Part shown: positions 1 through 4,609 of the stretch, piece after piece
Numbering within the stretch: the stretch's first letter is position 1
How the letters are laid out: the number at the start of each line of letters is the position of its first letter
From: Candidatus Atribacteria bacterium 1244-E10-H5-B2
GTDB lineage: Bacteria > Atribacterota > JS1 > SB-45 > 34-128
Direction of reading: 5' to 3'
NCBI GenBank assembly: GCA_003575245.1
Contig: NMQN01000022.1
Coordinates: 1 to 6,556, forward strand
Length of the DNA stretch: 6,556 bases
Made by a program: the position numbers and the translations under genes
The notes under the pieces: generated by a model
The model's input: the letters and a program-made list of their open reading frames with translations, nothing else
What the model was told of the DNA's origin: nothing
Database searches by the model: none

Positions 1-10
1 GTGTTATGTA

Positions 11-30
11 AAGTAAAATAAAGTAAATTA
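11..30. repeat. Two tandem A-rich 10-bp repeats upstream of the promoter
   Basis: AAGTAAAATA (11-20) is followed directly by AAGTAAATTA (21-30). The pair ends 8 bp before the -35 box at 39. At one helical turn of spacing and with this A-rich character, it could serve as an UP element for RNA polymerase alpha subunits or as a repressor/activator site. AT-rich DNA produces such repeats by chance, so confidence is low. Confidence 0.35.
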
Positions 31-38
31 AATAGTTG

Positions 39-67
39 TTGACAGGTGTAAATCTTTGTTATATAAT
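39..67 (+). promoter_or_regulatory. Consensus sigma-A promoter for the 107-1043 operon
   Basis: A perfect -35 box TTGACA (39-44) and a perfect -10 box TATAAT (62-67) are separated by exactly 17 bp. Transcription would begin near 74-76, about 30 bases before the first start codon at 107. A second TATAAT lies at 77-82 with only a weak -35 candidate (TTTGTT, 55-60), so a tandem start is possible but less likely. Two perfect hexamers imply high intrinsic strength, which in a mobile element usually means that a repressor controls it. No clear operator dyad is seen here. Confidence 0.85.
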
Positions 68-106
68 ATAAGGTAGTATAATTCTAATTAAAGGAGATGA
101 TCCAAA

Positions 107-295
107 ATGTTGACCTTATACGAGGTAGCAGAAAGATTGAAACTGCATTATAACACGATATATCACTATGTCAGATCCGGGGAATTAAAGGCGATCAAGC
201 TCAAGAGGGTTTACAGGATAGAAGAACGGGAATTAGAGAGATTTATTAGAGATAAAAGATTTAAGGTATCAAGAGAAAAGACCAAAAAAATCTAA
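107..295 (+). CDS. Excisionase/MerR-like helix-turn-helix DNA-binding protein (62 aa)
   Basis: This small basic protein is built as one HTH_17-type domain (the 'excisionase family' fold). Residues 2-12 (LTLYEVAERLK) match the usual 'hTxxEVAexLgv' opening. They are followed by a recognition-helix region with NTIYHYV, a turn with SGELKAIKL, and a wing plus helix with YRIEERELERFI. Residues 48-62 form a lysine/arginine-rich tail. The start ATG is 10 bases after AGGAG (92-96). It is the first gene behind the strong promoter at 39-67 and lies 22 bases before the winged-helix gene. Members of this family act as recombination directionality factors or small transcription regulators. With a tyrosine recombinase at 4010 an Xis role is plausible, but the distance makes a regulator equally possible. 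The fold assignment is fairly secure; the role is inferred. Confidence 0.8.
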   Translation: MLTLYEVAERLKLHYNTIYHYVRSGELKAIKLKRVYRIEERELERFIRDKRFKVSREKTKKI

Positions 296-317
296 AATGA
301 GGGGGTGATAAAAAACT

Positions 318-839
318 ATGAATACCAGGGAAGAAATTATTAATCTTTTATCTAAAAGCGAAAAACCTTTGGGACCTAAAGCCATTGCCCTCGAACTTAA
401 AAAAAGTAGTGTGAACATAAGGAAGATCCTATCTAACCTATGTAAAGAGGGGAGGATTATCAGGGCTGGCTATGGTAAGTATGCCTTAAGTGTGAATGTT
501 AAAAATAAGAGTGTGAACGTTTTAGGTGAAAGTGTGAACATCTTAAATAAAAGTGTGAATGTTGGGTCTCCAGAGGCAAAGAGGTTAATCAATAAGGAAA
601 TCAATAAATATCGGAGAACTTATTTTCAGAGACTAAAGGCAAGCGATCCCGAAGCCTATGAAAAGATACGATCCGCGAGAAATAAATATCTTAAGAGGTG
701 GCGGGCTAGGAATCCGGACTACAATAAGAATTGGCTAAAGAAATATTATAAAAAATATCCGGAGAGGGTGAGAGAGTATCAAAAAAGATACTGGTTAAAA
801 AGGGTTATGTTATCAGAGCAAAAGGAAGGTGATAAATAA
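318..839 (+). CDS. Winged-helix DNA-binding protein with SVNV heptad repeats and a basic C-terminus (173 aa)
   Basis: There are three visible parts. Residues 1-55 read as a winged helix-turn-helix: 'TREEIINLLSKSEKPLGPKA', then a recognition-helix region 'SSVNIRKILSNLCKEGRI' and a wing 'GYGKYAL'. Residues 58-82 hold four copies of a 7-residue unit starting SVN(V/I), at S58, S65, S72 and S79. Residues 86-165 are strongly basic and aromatic (for example RNKYLKRWRARNPDYNK and YPERVREYQKRYW) and resemble the repeats of the HNH protein at 1278. The ATG at 318 follows GAGGGGGTGAT (299-309). Its stop directly abuts the next start codon, so it is in an operon with the genes at 107 and 840. A sequence-specific binder such as a replication initiator or repressor is plausible, and the repeats inside the gene could be its own target. 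This is inference; I do not recognise the full-length family. Confidence 0.7.
   Translation: MNTREEIINLLSKSEKPLGPKAIALELKKSSVNIRKILSNLCKEGRIIRAGYGKYALSVNVKNKSVNVLGESVNILNKSVNVGSPEAKRLINKEINKYRRTYFQRLKASDPEAYEKIRSARNKYLKRWRARNPDYNKNWLKKYYKKYPERVREYQKRYWLKRVMLSEQKEGDK
489..563 (+). repeat. Four AGTGTGAA direct repeats at exact 21-bp spacing inside the winged-helix gene
   Basis: AGTGTGAATGTT (489-500), AGTGTGAACGTT (510-521), AGTGTGAACATC (531-542) and AGTGTGAATGTT (552-563) recur every 21 bp, two helical turns. The AGTGTGAA core is invariant. A fifth copy, AGTGTGAACATA, lies at 408-419. The first six bases of each unit encode Ser-Val, and no synonymous codon variation occurs there (AGT GTG each time), while the linkers between units vary. 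The array resembles iterons placed inside an initiator gene, but could equally be a recent tandem expansion of a coding unit. Confidence 0.75.
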
Positions 840-1043
840 ATGCCTAAATATTTATGTTCTAAATGTCAGGGCGTATTTTTTGGCTGGGCTATGAAATACA
901 AGTATAAAAATAAATGTCCTGATTGCGGTAGTGAGCTTGAAGAAGTCTATTCTAATAACAAAACTGGCAATAAGAGACTTCGGAGAGATTCGCTCGCCAA
1001 GATATTAAAGATCCGGAAGAATCTAATAAAGGGCAATTTATAA
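840..1043 (+). CDS. Small zinc-ribbon protein (67 aa)
   Basis: Two CxxC knuckles, C6/C9 (CSKC) and C26/C29 (CPDC, followed by GS), form a typical zinc ribbon of the rubredoxin/FmdB-like style. Residues 39-67 form a lysine/arginine-rich tail (KRLRRDSLAKILKIRKN) suggesting nucleic-acid contact. The ATG at 840 immediately follows the TAA of the preceding gene. Its ribosome site AAGGAAGGTGAT (822-833) lies within that gene, so translation is probably coupled. Such proteins are common in phage early regions and have no assigned reaction. A second ribbon-plus-basic-tail protein begins at 6341 and has a similar architecture. The metal-binding reading is well supported; the function is unknown. Confidence 0.75.
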   Translation: MPKYLCSKCQGVFFGWAMKYKYKNKCPDCGSELEEVYSNNKTGNKRLRRDSLAKILKIRKNLIKGNL

Positions 1044-1187
1044 CGGGAATAGCGATTTTTACGCTTATGATTATACCTATCGGAAAAAACAGGGGGCTTA
1101 AAAACGAAATTTGAAGGCCTGATTTTAGCTAAATCAACGATTATACCTTATTTCTTATAGCTTTTAAGGTTTAAGGCTAAGGAGGGG
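1044..1187. other. Intergenic spacer with a direct repeat
   Basis: No convincing gene is present. GATTATACCT occurs at 1069-1078 and again at 1139-1148, 70 bp apart. An imperfect hairpin (TAGCTTTTAA with TTTAAGGCTA, 8 of 10 paired) lies near 1158-1179, just before the strong ribosome site AAGGAGGGGG (1179-1188). Neither element has a clear promoter or terminator signature. Confidence 0.35.
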
Positions 1188-1271
1188 GTGATAGAAAGGT
1201 ATAGAGTGGGTCAAAGAAACGCTAACAAAGCGATATTTGAGTGGTTTAAAAGCTATTATGAAAGGAGATAA
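1188..1271 (+). CDS. Possible leader peptide before the HNH gene (27 aa, or 21 aa from GTG 1206)
   Basis: A full-strength ribosome site (AAGGAGG at 1179-1185) stands without an obvious gene. The open frame behind it starts at GTG 1188, which is too close to that site, or at GTG 1206, which is rather far from it. It encodes a basic aromatic peptide ending WFKSYYERR. The TAA at 1269-1271 falls next to the ribosome site of the HNH gene (AAGGAG, 1262-1267), so translation of the peptide could control or couple to HNH expression. No homologue is recognised. Neither start is ideal, so this may instead be a decayed gene end. Confidence 0.3.
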   Translation: MIERYRVGQRNANKAIFEWFKSYYERR

Positions 1272-1277
1272 GGATAT

Positions 1278-2171
1278 ATGTTTGATAGAAAAGAATATAG
1301 TAGGCAATGGTATATCAGGAATAGAGAAAAAGAAATAGAAAGAGCTAAGCAATGGCAAAGAGATAATCCCGAGAAGGTAAGCAAAAGAAACAAACGATGG
1401 AAAGAAAATAATCCTGAAAAAGTAAGTGAACAAAGAAGACGATATTACAAGGAAAATCAGGAAAGAATAAAGCAATACTATATTAAAAATAGAGAAAGAA
1501 TAAAGGAAAAAGTAAATAAATATCGTCTTAACAATCCTGAAAAAATTAAAGAAATGTCTAAACAACACCGCAAAAATAATGCTGAACATATTAAGCAATA
1601 TCGTATTAAAAATAAAGAGAAAACAAAAGAATATAATAAACAAAGGCGTATTGGTAAAGAAGAGGAATTAAAAGAATATTTTAAGCAATGGCGTATTGAT
1701 AATAAAAAAAAACAGAAGAAATATTTTAAGCAATATCGTATTGATAATAAAGAAAAAATAAGGGAATATCATATTAATAATCGGGAATATAGAAATCAAT
1801 GTATGAGAAAAAGGCGAGAAACCGACTTAAAATTTAATCTTAACTATAAAATGGGAAGGAATATCGGGAAGGCTTTAAAAGCAAATAAGGCAGGGCGACA
1901 TTGGGAATCCTTAACCGGCTATACATTAGCTGAACTAATAAAGCAGTTAAATAAGACTATGCCCAAAGGTTACACCTGGCAGGACTTTTTATCCAGAGAA
2001 TTGCATATTGACCATATTATCCCGATATCGGCTTTTAACTTTACCAGGCCAGAACACACAGATTTTTTAAGGTGCTGGGATTTAAGCAATTTAAGGTTGT
2101 TACCGGCAGAAGATAATTTGATAAAACACGCTAAACTAGATAGGCCATTTCAACCAGCATTAAAGATTTAG
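1278..2171 (+). CDS. HNH endonuclease with repeat-rich basic N-terminal region (297 aa)
   Basis: The C-terminal portion (about 185-297) carries a beta-beta-alpha-metal HNH nuclease motif. H243-I-D245-H246-I-I-P is followed by DLSN271LRLLP and EDN280LIKH. H246 is the likely general base, and D245 and the later Asn/His residues the likely metal ligands. No zinc-knuckle cysteines are present. Residues 5-172 consist of about twelve units of 11 or 15 residues with the pattern aromatic-x(2-4)-N-(P/R/K)-E-K-I-K-E-Y, predicted to be helical and highly positive. Related basic units occur at the C-terminus of the 318 gene. Such nucleases in phages and plasmids act in homing, DNA nicking or packaging, and the sequence does not show which. 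The ATG at 1278 follows AAGGAG (1262-1267). The low GC and A-rich codons of the repeat region contrast with the recombinase gene. Confidence 0.85.
   Translation: MFDRKEYSRQWYIRNREKEIERAKQWQRDNPEKVSKRNKRWKENNPEKVSEQRRRYYKENQERIKQYYIKNRERIKEKVNKYRLNNPEKIKEMSKQHRKNNAEHIKQYRIKNKEKTKEYNKQRRIGKEEELKEYFKQWRIDNKKKQKKYFKQYRIDNKEKIREYHINNREYRNQCMRKRRETDLKFNLNYKMGRNIGKALKANKAGRHWESLTGYTLAELIKQLNKTMPKGYTWQDFLSRELHIDHIIPISAFNFTRPEHTDFLRCWDLSNLRLLPAEDNLIKHAKLDRPFQPALKI
1671..1751 (+). repeat. 45-bp tandem repeat within the HNH gene
   Basis: The stretches 1676-1706 and 1721-1751 match at 29 of 31 positions, offset by exactly 45 bp (15 codons). They encode YFKQWRIDNK and YFKQYRIDNK. This close nucleotide identity, beside more diverged units upstream, indicates recent expansion of the protein repeat by duplication. 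Confidence 0.8.
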
Positions 2172-2191
2172 TAATAAAGGAGGTGAAAAAA

Positions 2192-2335
2192 ATGGAAGAG
2201 AAAAAAGAGGATAACTGGCTTAAAGACTTTGTAGAAGCAGGGAAATATCAAGAACGGTGGGAATACGAAGATGCAATGTTTGAGCTTGGTTTACCCTGCC
2301 AAGAAGAAGATAAATATAAGGAGGATTTGAAATGA
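2192..2335 (+). CDS. Hypothetical acidic small protein (47 aa)
   Basis: The frame begins at ATG 2192, 8 bases after a near-perfect ribosome site AAAGGAGGTG (2176-2185), and ends at TGA 2333-2335. The product is strongly acidic, with aromatic and charged residues (DNWLKDFVEAGKYQERWEYE) and a single cysteine in LGLPCQEED. It looks like one or two amphipathic helices. No family is recognised. Its stop overlaps the next start codon (ATGA), so the two are translationally coupled. It follows the HNH gene by 20 bases and is probably co-transcribed with it. The initiation signal is the main evidence that it is real. Confidence 0.65.
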   Translation: MEEKKEDNWLKDFVEAGKYQERWEYEDAMFELGLPCQEEDKYKEDLK

Positions 2336-2394
2336 TAAAGGAAAAAGAAATAAAAGGATTGACTCAAGTATTCACACGAGCAACTTTATCTTAG
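2332..2394 (+). CDS. Very short hypothetical or truncated gene (20 aa)
   Basis: ATG 2332 overlaps the preceding stop in an ATGA arrangement and sits 7 bases after AAGGAGG (2318-2324). The frame closes at TAG 2392-2394. The peptide opens MIKEKEIKGLTQVF and is mildly basic. The excellent ribosome site with so short a product suggests either a true microprotein or the 5' remnant of a longer gene cut short by a deletion or premature stop. The following 26 bases already lead to the next ribosome site. No homologue is recognised. Confidence 0.45.
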   Translation: MIKEKEIKGLTQVFTRATLS

Positions 2395-2405
2395 GACTTT
2401 TTGAA

Positions 2406-2414
2406 AAGGAGGTG
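2406..2414 (+). promoter_or_regulatory. Ribosome binding site that fixes the 2421 start
   Basis: AAGGAGGTG (2406-2414) is followed by A's and then GTG at 2421, 8 bases after the GGAGG core. A GTG at 2412 lies inside this site and cannot be the start. The same AAGGAGGTGAAAAAA leader precedes the gene at 2192. Confidence 0.75.
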
Positions 2415-2420
2415 AAAAAA

Positions 2421-2636
2421 GTGAGAATCCCAGTATATGAAGGGGAAGGAGAAATCTCGTACTATATTGACGAAAATGATATTGAGTGGGAAGAGGATTG
2501 TAACTATGGAGATGCTTGGATAGGAAAAGAGAGGCTCTTGGGAACATACAAAAATAAAAATGCAAAACTTGCAGTGGTAACTGATGGTGAAAATAAATAT
2601 GCTTATGCTTATAAAAATTTTATTATAAATAATTAA
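2421..2636 (+). CDS. Hypothetical protein (71 aa)
   Basis: The start is taken at GTG 2421 rather than the in-frame GTG 2412, because 2412 is part of the ribosome site AAGGAGGTG. The product begins MRIPVYEGEGEISYYIDEND, is acidic in its first half (WEEDCNYGDAW), and has a likely beta-strand stretch near the end (AKLAVVTDGENKYAYAYKNF). This is compatible with a small beta-rich fold. No signal peptide or membrane segment is visible. Its TAA overlaps the ribosome site of the gene at 2650, so these genes form one transcription unit. I do not recognise a family. Confidence 0.65.
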   Translation: MRIPVYEGEGEISYYIDENDIEWEEDCNYGDAWIGKERLLGTYKNKNAKLAVVTDGENKYAYAYKNFIINN

Positions 2637-2649
2637 GGAGGTAAATGAA

Positions 2650-2925
2650 ATGAAAAAACTACAAAAAGGGGAATTGAATAACAGAGGAAATTTTTTCTCG
2701 ATAGGGAATACAAAATTATTTAATGAATTGCAGAAAAATCCAGAATGGGAAACATTATTTAAAGATGATCAAGGGACTTTAAAAGATAAACGCATTCCTA
2801 TATTAGCCGGGGGGCTAGATCATATAGAAAGAAACGACTGGGGTATATATTTCTATGATATAGGAACGACCAAAGGACATTATAATCGTATTATTGATAA
2901 TTCCTTTGGGATTGTAAGAGAATAA
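2650..2925 (+). CDS. Hypothetical protein (91 aa)
   Basis: ATG 2650 lies 8 bases after AAGGAGG (2635-2641), which overlaps the previous stop. The product has a basic start (MKKLQKGELNNRGNFF), a helical middle (TKLFNELQKNPEWETLF) and a glycine/aromatic stretch (LAGGLDHIERNDWGIYFYDIG), which suggests a small mixed alpha/beta globular protein. There are no catalytic or metal-binding motifs, no signal peptide and no membrane segment. It is the last gene of the 2192-2925 cassette and is followed by the structured spacer at 2949-3033. No family is recognised. Confidence 0.65.
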   Translation: MKKLQKGELNNRGNFFSIGNTKLFNELQKNPEWETLFKDDQGTLKDKRIPILAGGLDHIERNDWGIYFYDIGTTKGHYNRIIDNSFGIVRE

Positions 2926-2948
2926 AATTGCCTGTAGAAAAAAATTAA

Positions 2949-3033
2949 AGAGGACAGGAAAGATCCTTCTAATTAAGATTGTAACCTGTATAAGAAAACT
3001 TTCTTAATTTTCGGGATCTCTCCCGGCTCCTCT
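2949..3033. other. Nested stem-loop element between gene cassettes (possible regulatory RNA)
   Basis: Three perfect nested stems are present. AGAGGA (2949-2954) pairs with TCCTCT (3028-3033), AGATCC (2961-2966) with GGATCT (3014-3019), and AATTAAGA (2971-2978) with TCTTAATT (3002-3009). The apical loop is about 23 nt. CGGGA (3012-3016) and TCCCG (3021-3025) form a competing hairpin that would disrupt the middle stem. ACAGG (2954-2958) can also pair with CCTGT (2985-2989) in the apical loop. No U-run follows, so it is not a standard terminator. It lies just upstream of the microprotein gene at 3065 and could be a leader switch, processing site or DNA-level dyad. The strand of any transcript is not proven. 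Confidence 0.5.
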
Positions 3034-3064
3034 ATCTTATCACAAAATAAGAAAGAGGGTAAAA

Positions 3065-3151
3065 ATGAGTATTAAAAAATTTATAATCAAGCTATACCAA
3101 GTTATTGCTGATTTTATTTTAAATCATTTACATAGTAAATTTAGGTGGTGA
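3065..3151 (+). CDS. Microprotein, family copy 1 (28 aa)
   Basis: ATG 3065 follows AAAGAGGG (3052-3059) and the frame ends at TGA 3149-3151. The product is basic and hydrophobic, opening MSIKKFIIKLYQVIADF and ending SKFRW. The spacing of I, F, L and V residues suggests an amphipathic helix. It is clearly similar to the 24-residue product at 6264: both share IKKFI, YQVI, a following Asp and a terminal K-(F/V)-RW. The final AGG TGG codons also form the ribosome site of the next gene at 3156, so part of the C-terminal match may reflect that constraint. The similarity between copies supports real translation. The function is unknown; a membrane-associating or regulatory peptide would fit. Confidence 0.65.
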   Translation: MSIKKFIIKLYQVIADFILNHLHSKFRW

Positions 3152-3155
3152 TCAG

Positions 3156-3338
3156 ATGATACCGGATAGAGTAAGTTTTTTAAATAAGTTTGATAGTTTT
3201 TACCAGGTTATAGTCAATTCAATAAAAGAGGGCAAAATTGATGAGAGGGATTTTTATATAATTATCGGGGCTAAATATAAATCAATGAATCAGGAAAGAC
3301 GAGAGAAAAATCTTTTGTTAAGCAAAAAGGCCAGATAA
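3156..3338 (+). CDS. Hypothetical small helical protein (60 aa)
   Basis: ATG 3156 lies 7 bases after AGGTGG (3143-3148), which sits in the end of the preceding microprotein gene; the two genes are 4 bases apart. The product starts MIPDRVSFLNKFDSFYQVIV, continues with a charged helical region (SIKEGKIDERDFYIIIGAKY) and ends in a basic tail (RREKNLLLSKKAR). The layout resembles small phage helical proteins, but no family is recognised. Its end is followed by a short AGGCC/GGCCT hairpin (3328-3332 with 3339-3343) and the long gene-free region. Confidence 0.6.
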   Translation: MIPDRVSFLNKFDSFYQVIVNSIKEGKIDERDFYIIIGAKYKSMNQERREKNLLLSKKAR

Positions 3339-3479
3339 GGCCTAAAAACAGTTATGAGATTTTTTTTAAAAAACCGGGAAAAAGCTCTATCCTTTATTTT
3401 TATATAAAAGGTATTATGTATAATCAGGGAAATCTTAAAAAATAAAAACGCTGTAAGGGTATATATAGCTCAATTCGTT

Positions 3480-3799
3480 GGTGTGGCTCGGTGTGGCTTT
3501 TTATTTAACAAAAGTATCTTTTTAAGATTGTAAGGATAAAAACAAAAAGACTGTTTATTTTTTTTGTTTAAACTATTCTGTATTTTGGTTAGATAGATTA
3601 AACATAAAAAATCAAAAAGCCAAAAAGAGCAGAAAATCAAAAAAAATAAATCGTTATTTTACAAGGGTTACACGATCACTTTTGCATCGTCTCCGTGTGG
3701 TTCGGTGTGGCTCTGCTTCTTGGTGTGGCTCGGAGAGGTTTTTTCAAAAAAATAGGCTTATTAGGGTCTATAAAATTTTTTTCATTTCTCCGTGTGGTT
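3480..3799 (+). repeat. Six-copy (G/C)GTGTGG(C/T)T direct repeat array
   Basis: Copies lie at 3480-3488, 3490-3498, 3704-3712 and 3722-3730 (all GGTGTGGCT), and at 3694-3702 and 3791-3799 (both CGTGTGGTT). All are in the same orientation. Two adjacent pairs are exactly 10 bp apart, one helical turn. The two CGTGTGGTT copies share the longer context CTCCGTGTGGTT. CTCCG (3691-3695) and CGGAG (3731-3735) bracket three of the copies as an inverted repeat. The pattern is typical of protein-binding iterons or accessory recombination sites. Confidence 0.75.
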
Positions 3800-3835
3800 A
3801 GAGATTAGATCTCTTTTCCTAGCTAGGTCCGGAGA
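3787..3835. repeat. Compound dyad: outer inverted repeat enclosing two inner palindromes
   Basis: TCTCCG (3787-3792) pairs with CGGAGA (3830-3835). Inside are AGAGAT-TAG-ATCTCT (3800-3814) and the perfect 10-bp palindrome CCTAGCTAGG (3818-3827). The whole can fold as a three-way junction on one strand and also contains one GTGTGG repeat (3791-3799). It could be a single-strand origin, a recombination site or a multi-protein operator. Confidence 0.5.
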
Positions 3836-3939
3836 TATTTGTATTTAACACAATAACAAAAGAGTAAATAATAAATAATAGCTGTAAGTGTTATAAACAA
3901 AGGATATATAAATATTATTTAATAAAAATAAAATAATGC

Positions 3940-3968
3940 TTGACTACTTCTTTATATAGGTATATAAT
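3940..3968 (+). promoter_or_regulatory. Promoter of the tyrosine recombinase gene
   Basis: TTGACT (3940-3945) and TATAAT (3963-3968) are separated by 17 bp, one mismatch from the sigma-A consensus. Transcription would start near 3975, giving a leader of about 35 bases. The promoter is embedded in the inverted repeat at 3944-3992, so occupancy of that repeat would block polymerase. Confidence 0.8.
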
Positions 3969-3992
3969 AATTACAGTAATATAAAGAAGTAG
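3944..3992. repeat. Perfect 14-bp inverted repeat around the recombinase -10 box
   Basis: CTACTTCTTTATAT (3944-3957) and ATATAAAGAAGTAG (3979-3992) are perfect inverted copies separated by 21 bp that contain the -10 box. The left arm overlaps the end of the -35 box; the right arm covers the start of the transcript. A smaller dyad, ATTAC-A-GTAAT, lies at 3970-3980. Because only the right arm would be transcribed, this acts as DNA. It is most likely an operator for a repressor or for the recombinase itself. Confidence 0.75.
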
Positions 3993-4009
3993 GAGAGAGG
4001 TGTTTAATA

Positions 4010-4609
4010 ATGAATGTGGTAAAGGCAATTCAGTCAAAATCCACTATTCAGGCAATAAAGGGAATCATAACAGCAGAGCCTAAAATGGCTAATACCAGTA
4101 GAAACATACTGCTCTGGATTATGGGAACGAATCTAGGCTTGCGTATCTCTGACCTCTTGGCGCTTAGATTAAGAGATGTGCAGGATAGCAAGGGGAATAT
4201 TAGGGAATCGCTGGAGATAACGGAAGTAAAGACTAAAAGGCCCCGGGATATTAACATCAGACCACCAGTCCGGAAAGCATTGCAGAGTTTTATTAAGGCT
4301 ACTGATATTTATGATTTGAACGAATACTTATTTAAGGATCGGCGCAAGGGCAGAGAAGATGTAAACAAGCCTATTACCAGGGTCAGGGCTTGGCAACTGA
4401 TAAATGAGTGGGGAAGGAAAGCAGGCGTTACTCACAAAATAGGAACTCATACCCTTAGAAAGACCTTCGGGAAATTTGCTCATAAGGCAGGTATACCACT
4501 TATATATATTTCTGAAGAGCTTGGCCATCGGAATATCGAGGTTACGAAGAGATATCTGGGAATAACCGTTGACGAAACTAAGAACGCCTTCAAGGACTTT
4601 GCAGTATAA
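4010..4609 (+). CDS. Tyrosine recombinase/integrase, catalytic domain only (199 aa)
   Basis: All active-site residues of the tyrosine recombinase family are visible: R45 in LGLRISDLLALRLRD, the beta-hairpin lysine at K74/K76 (EVKTKRPRD), H147-x-x-R150 (HTLRKTFGKFAHKAG), H173 in LGHRN, and the nucleophile Y182 (VTKRYLGI). The enzyme cuts and rejoins DNA through a 3'-phosphotyrosine link. At 199 residues it lacks a separate N-terminal core-binding domain and any arm-binding domain (full-length integrases are about 300-400 aa). It resembles the compact recombinases of FimB/FimE size. ATG 4010 follows GAGAGGTG (3995-4002). Its promoter sits inside a 14-bp inverted repeat, suggesting autoregulation. 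It may integrate the element, resolve multimers or invert DNA; the sequence does not decide. GC content appears higher than in neighbouring genes, hinting at a separate origin. Confidence 0.92.
   Translation: MNVVKAIQSKSTIQAIKGIITAEPKMANTSRNILLWIMGTNLGLRISDLLALRLRDVQDSKGNIRESLEITEVKTKRPRDINIRPPVRKALQSFIKATDIYDLNEYLFKDRRKGREDVNKPITRVRAWQLINEWGRKAGVTHKIGTHTLRKTFGKFAHKAGIPLIYISEELGHRNIEVTKRYLGITVDETKNAFKDFAV

Larger units (their letters stand above)
3339..3939. other. Gene-free control region of about 600 bases
   Basis: No frame with a ribosome site is present on either strand. The region is very AT-rich, with A-tract blocks near 3540-3660 and a 9-bp inverted repeat AAACAAAAA (3540-3548) / TTTTTGTTT (3561-3569). 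Scattered in it are six GC-richer GTGTGG motifs and the dyad element at 3787-3835. The mix of same-strand direct repeats and A/T-rich, easily melted DNA next to a recombinase gene suits a replication origin, a recombination/attachment region or a complex operator. The sequence alone does not choose between them. Confidence 0.6.

Noticed and set aside
1164..1643. Long minus-strand frame opposite the HNH gene
   Set aside because: It is phenylalanine-rich low-complexity translation, the mirror of the A-rich lysine/arginine repeats on the + strand, with no ribosome site.
3328..3343. AGGCC/GGCCT hairpin after the 3156 gene as a terminator
   Set aside because: The stem is only 5 bp and is followed by A's rather than a T-run; the T-run at about 3360 is too far away.
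3354..3407. 17-codon frame starting at ATG 3354 in the control region
   Set aside because: No ribosome site, low-complexity T-run content, and no similarity to the other microproteins.
3455..3500. tRNA-like start (GGGTATATATAGCTCAA)
   Set aside because: Only acceptor/D-arm-like bases are present; no anticodon arm, T-arm or matching 3' acceptor strand follows.
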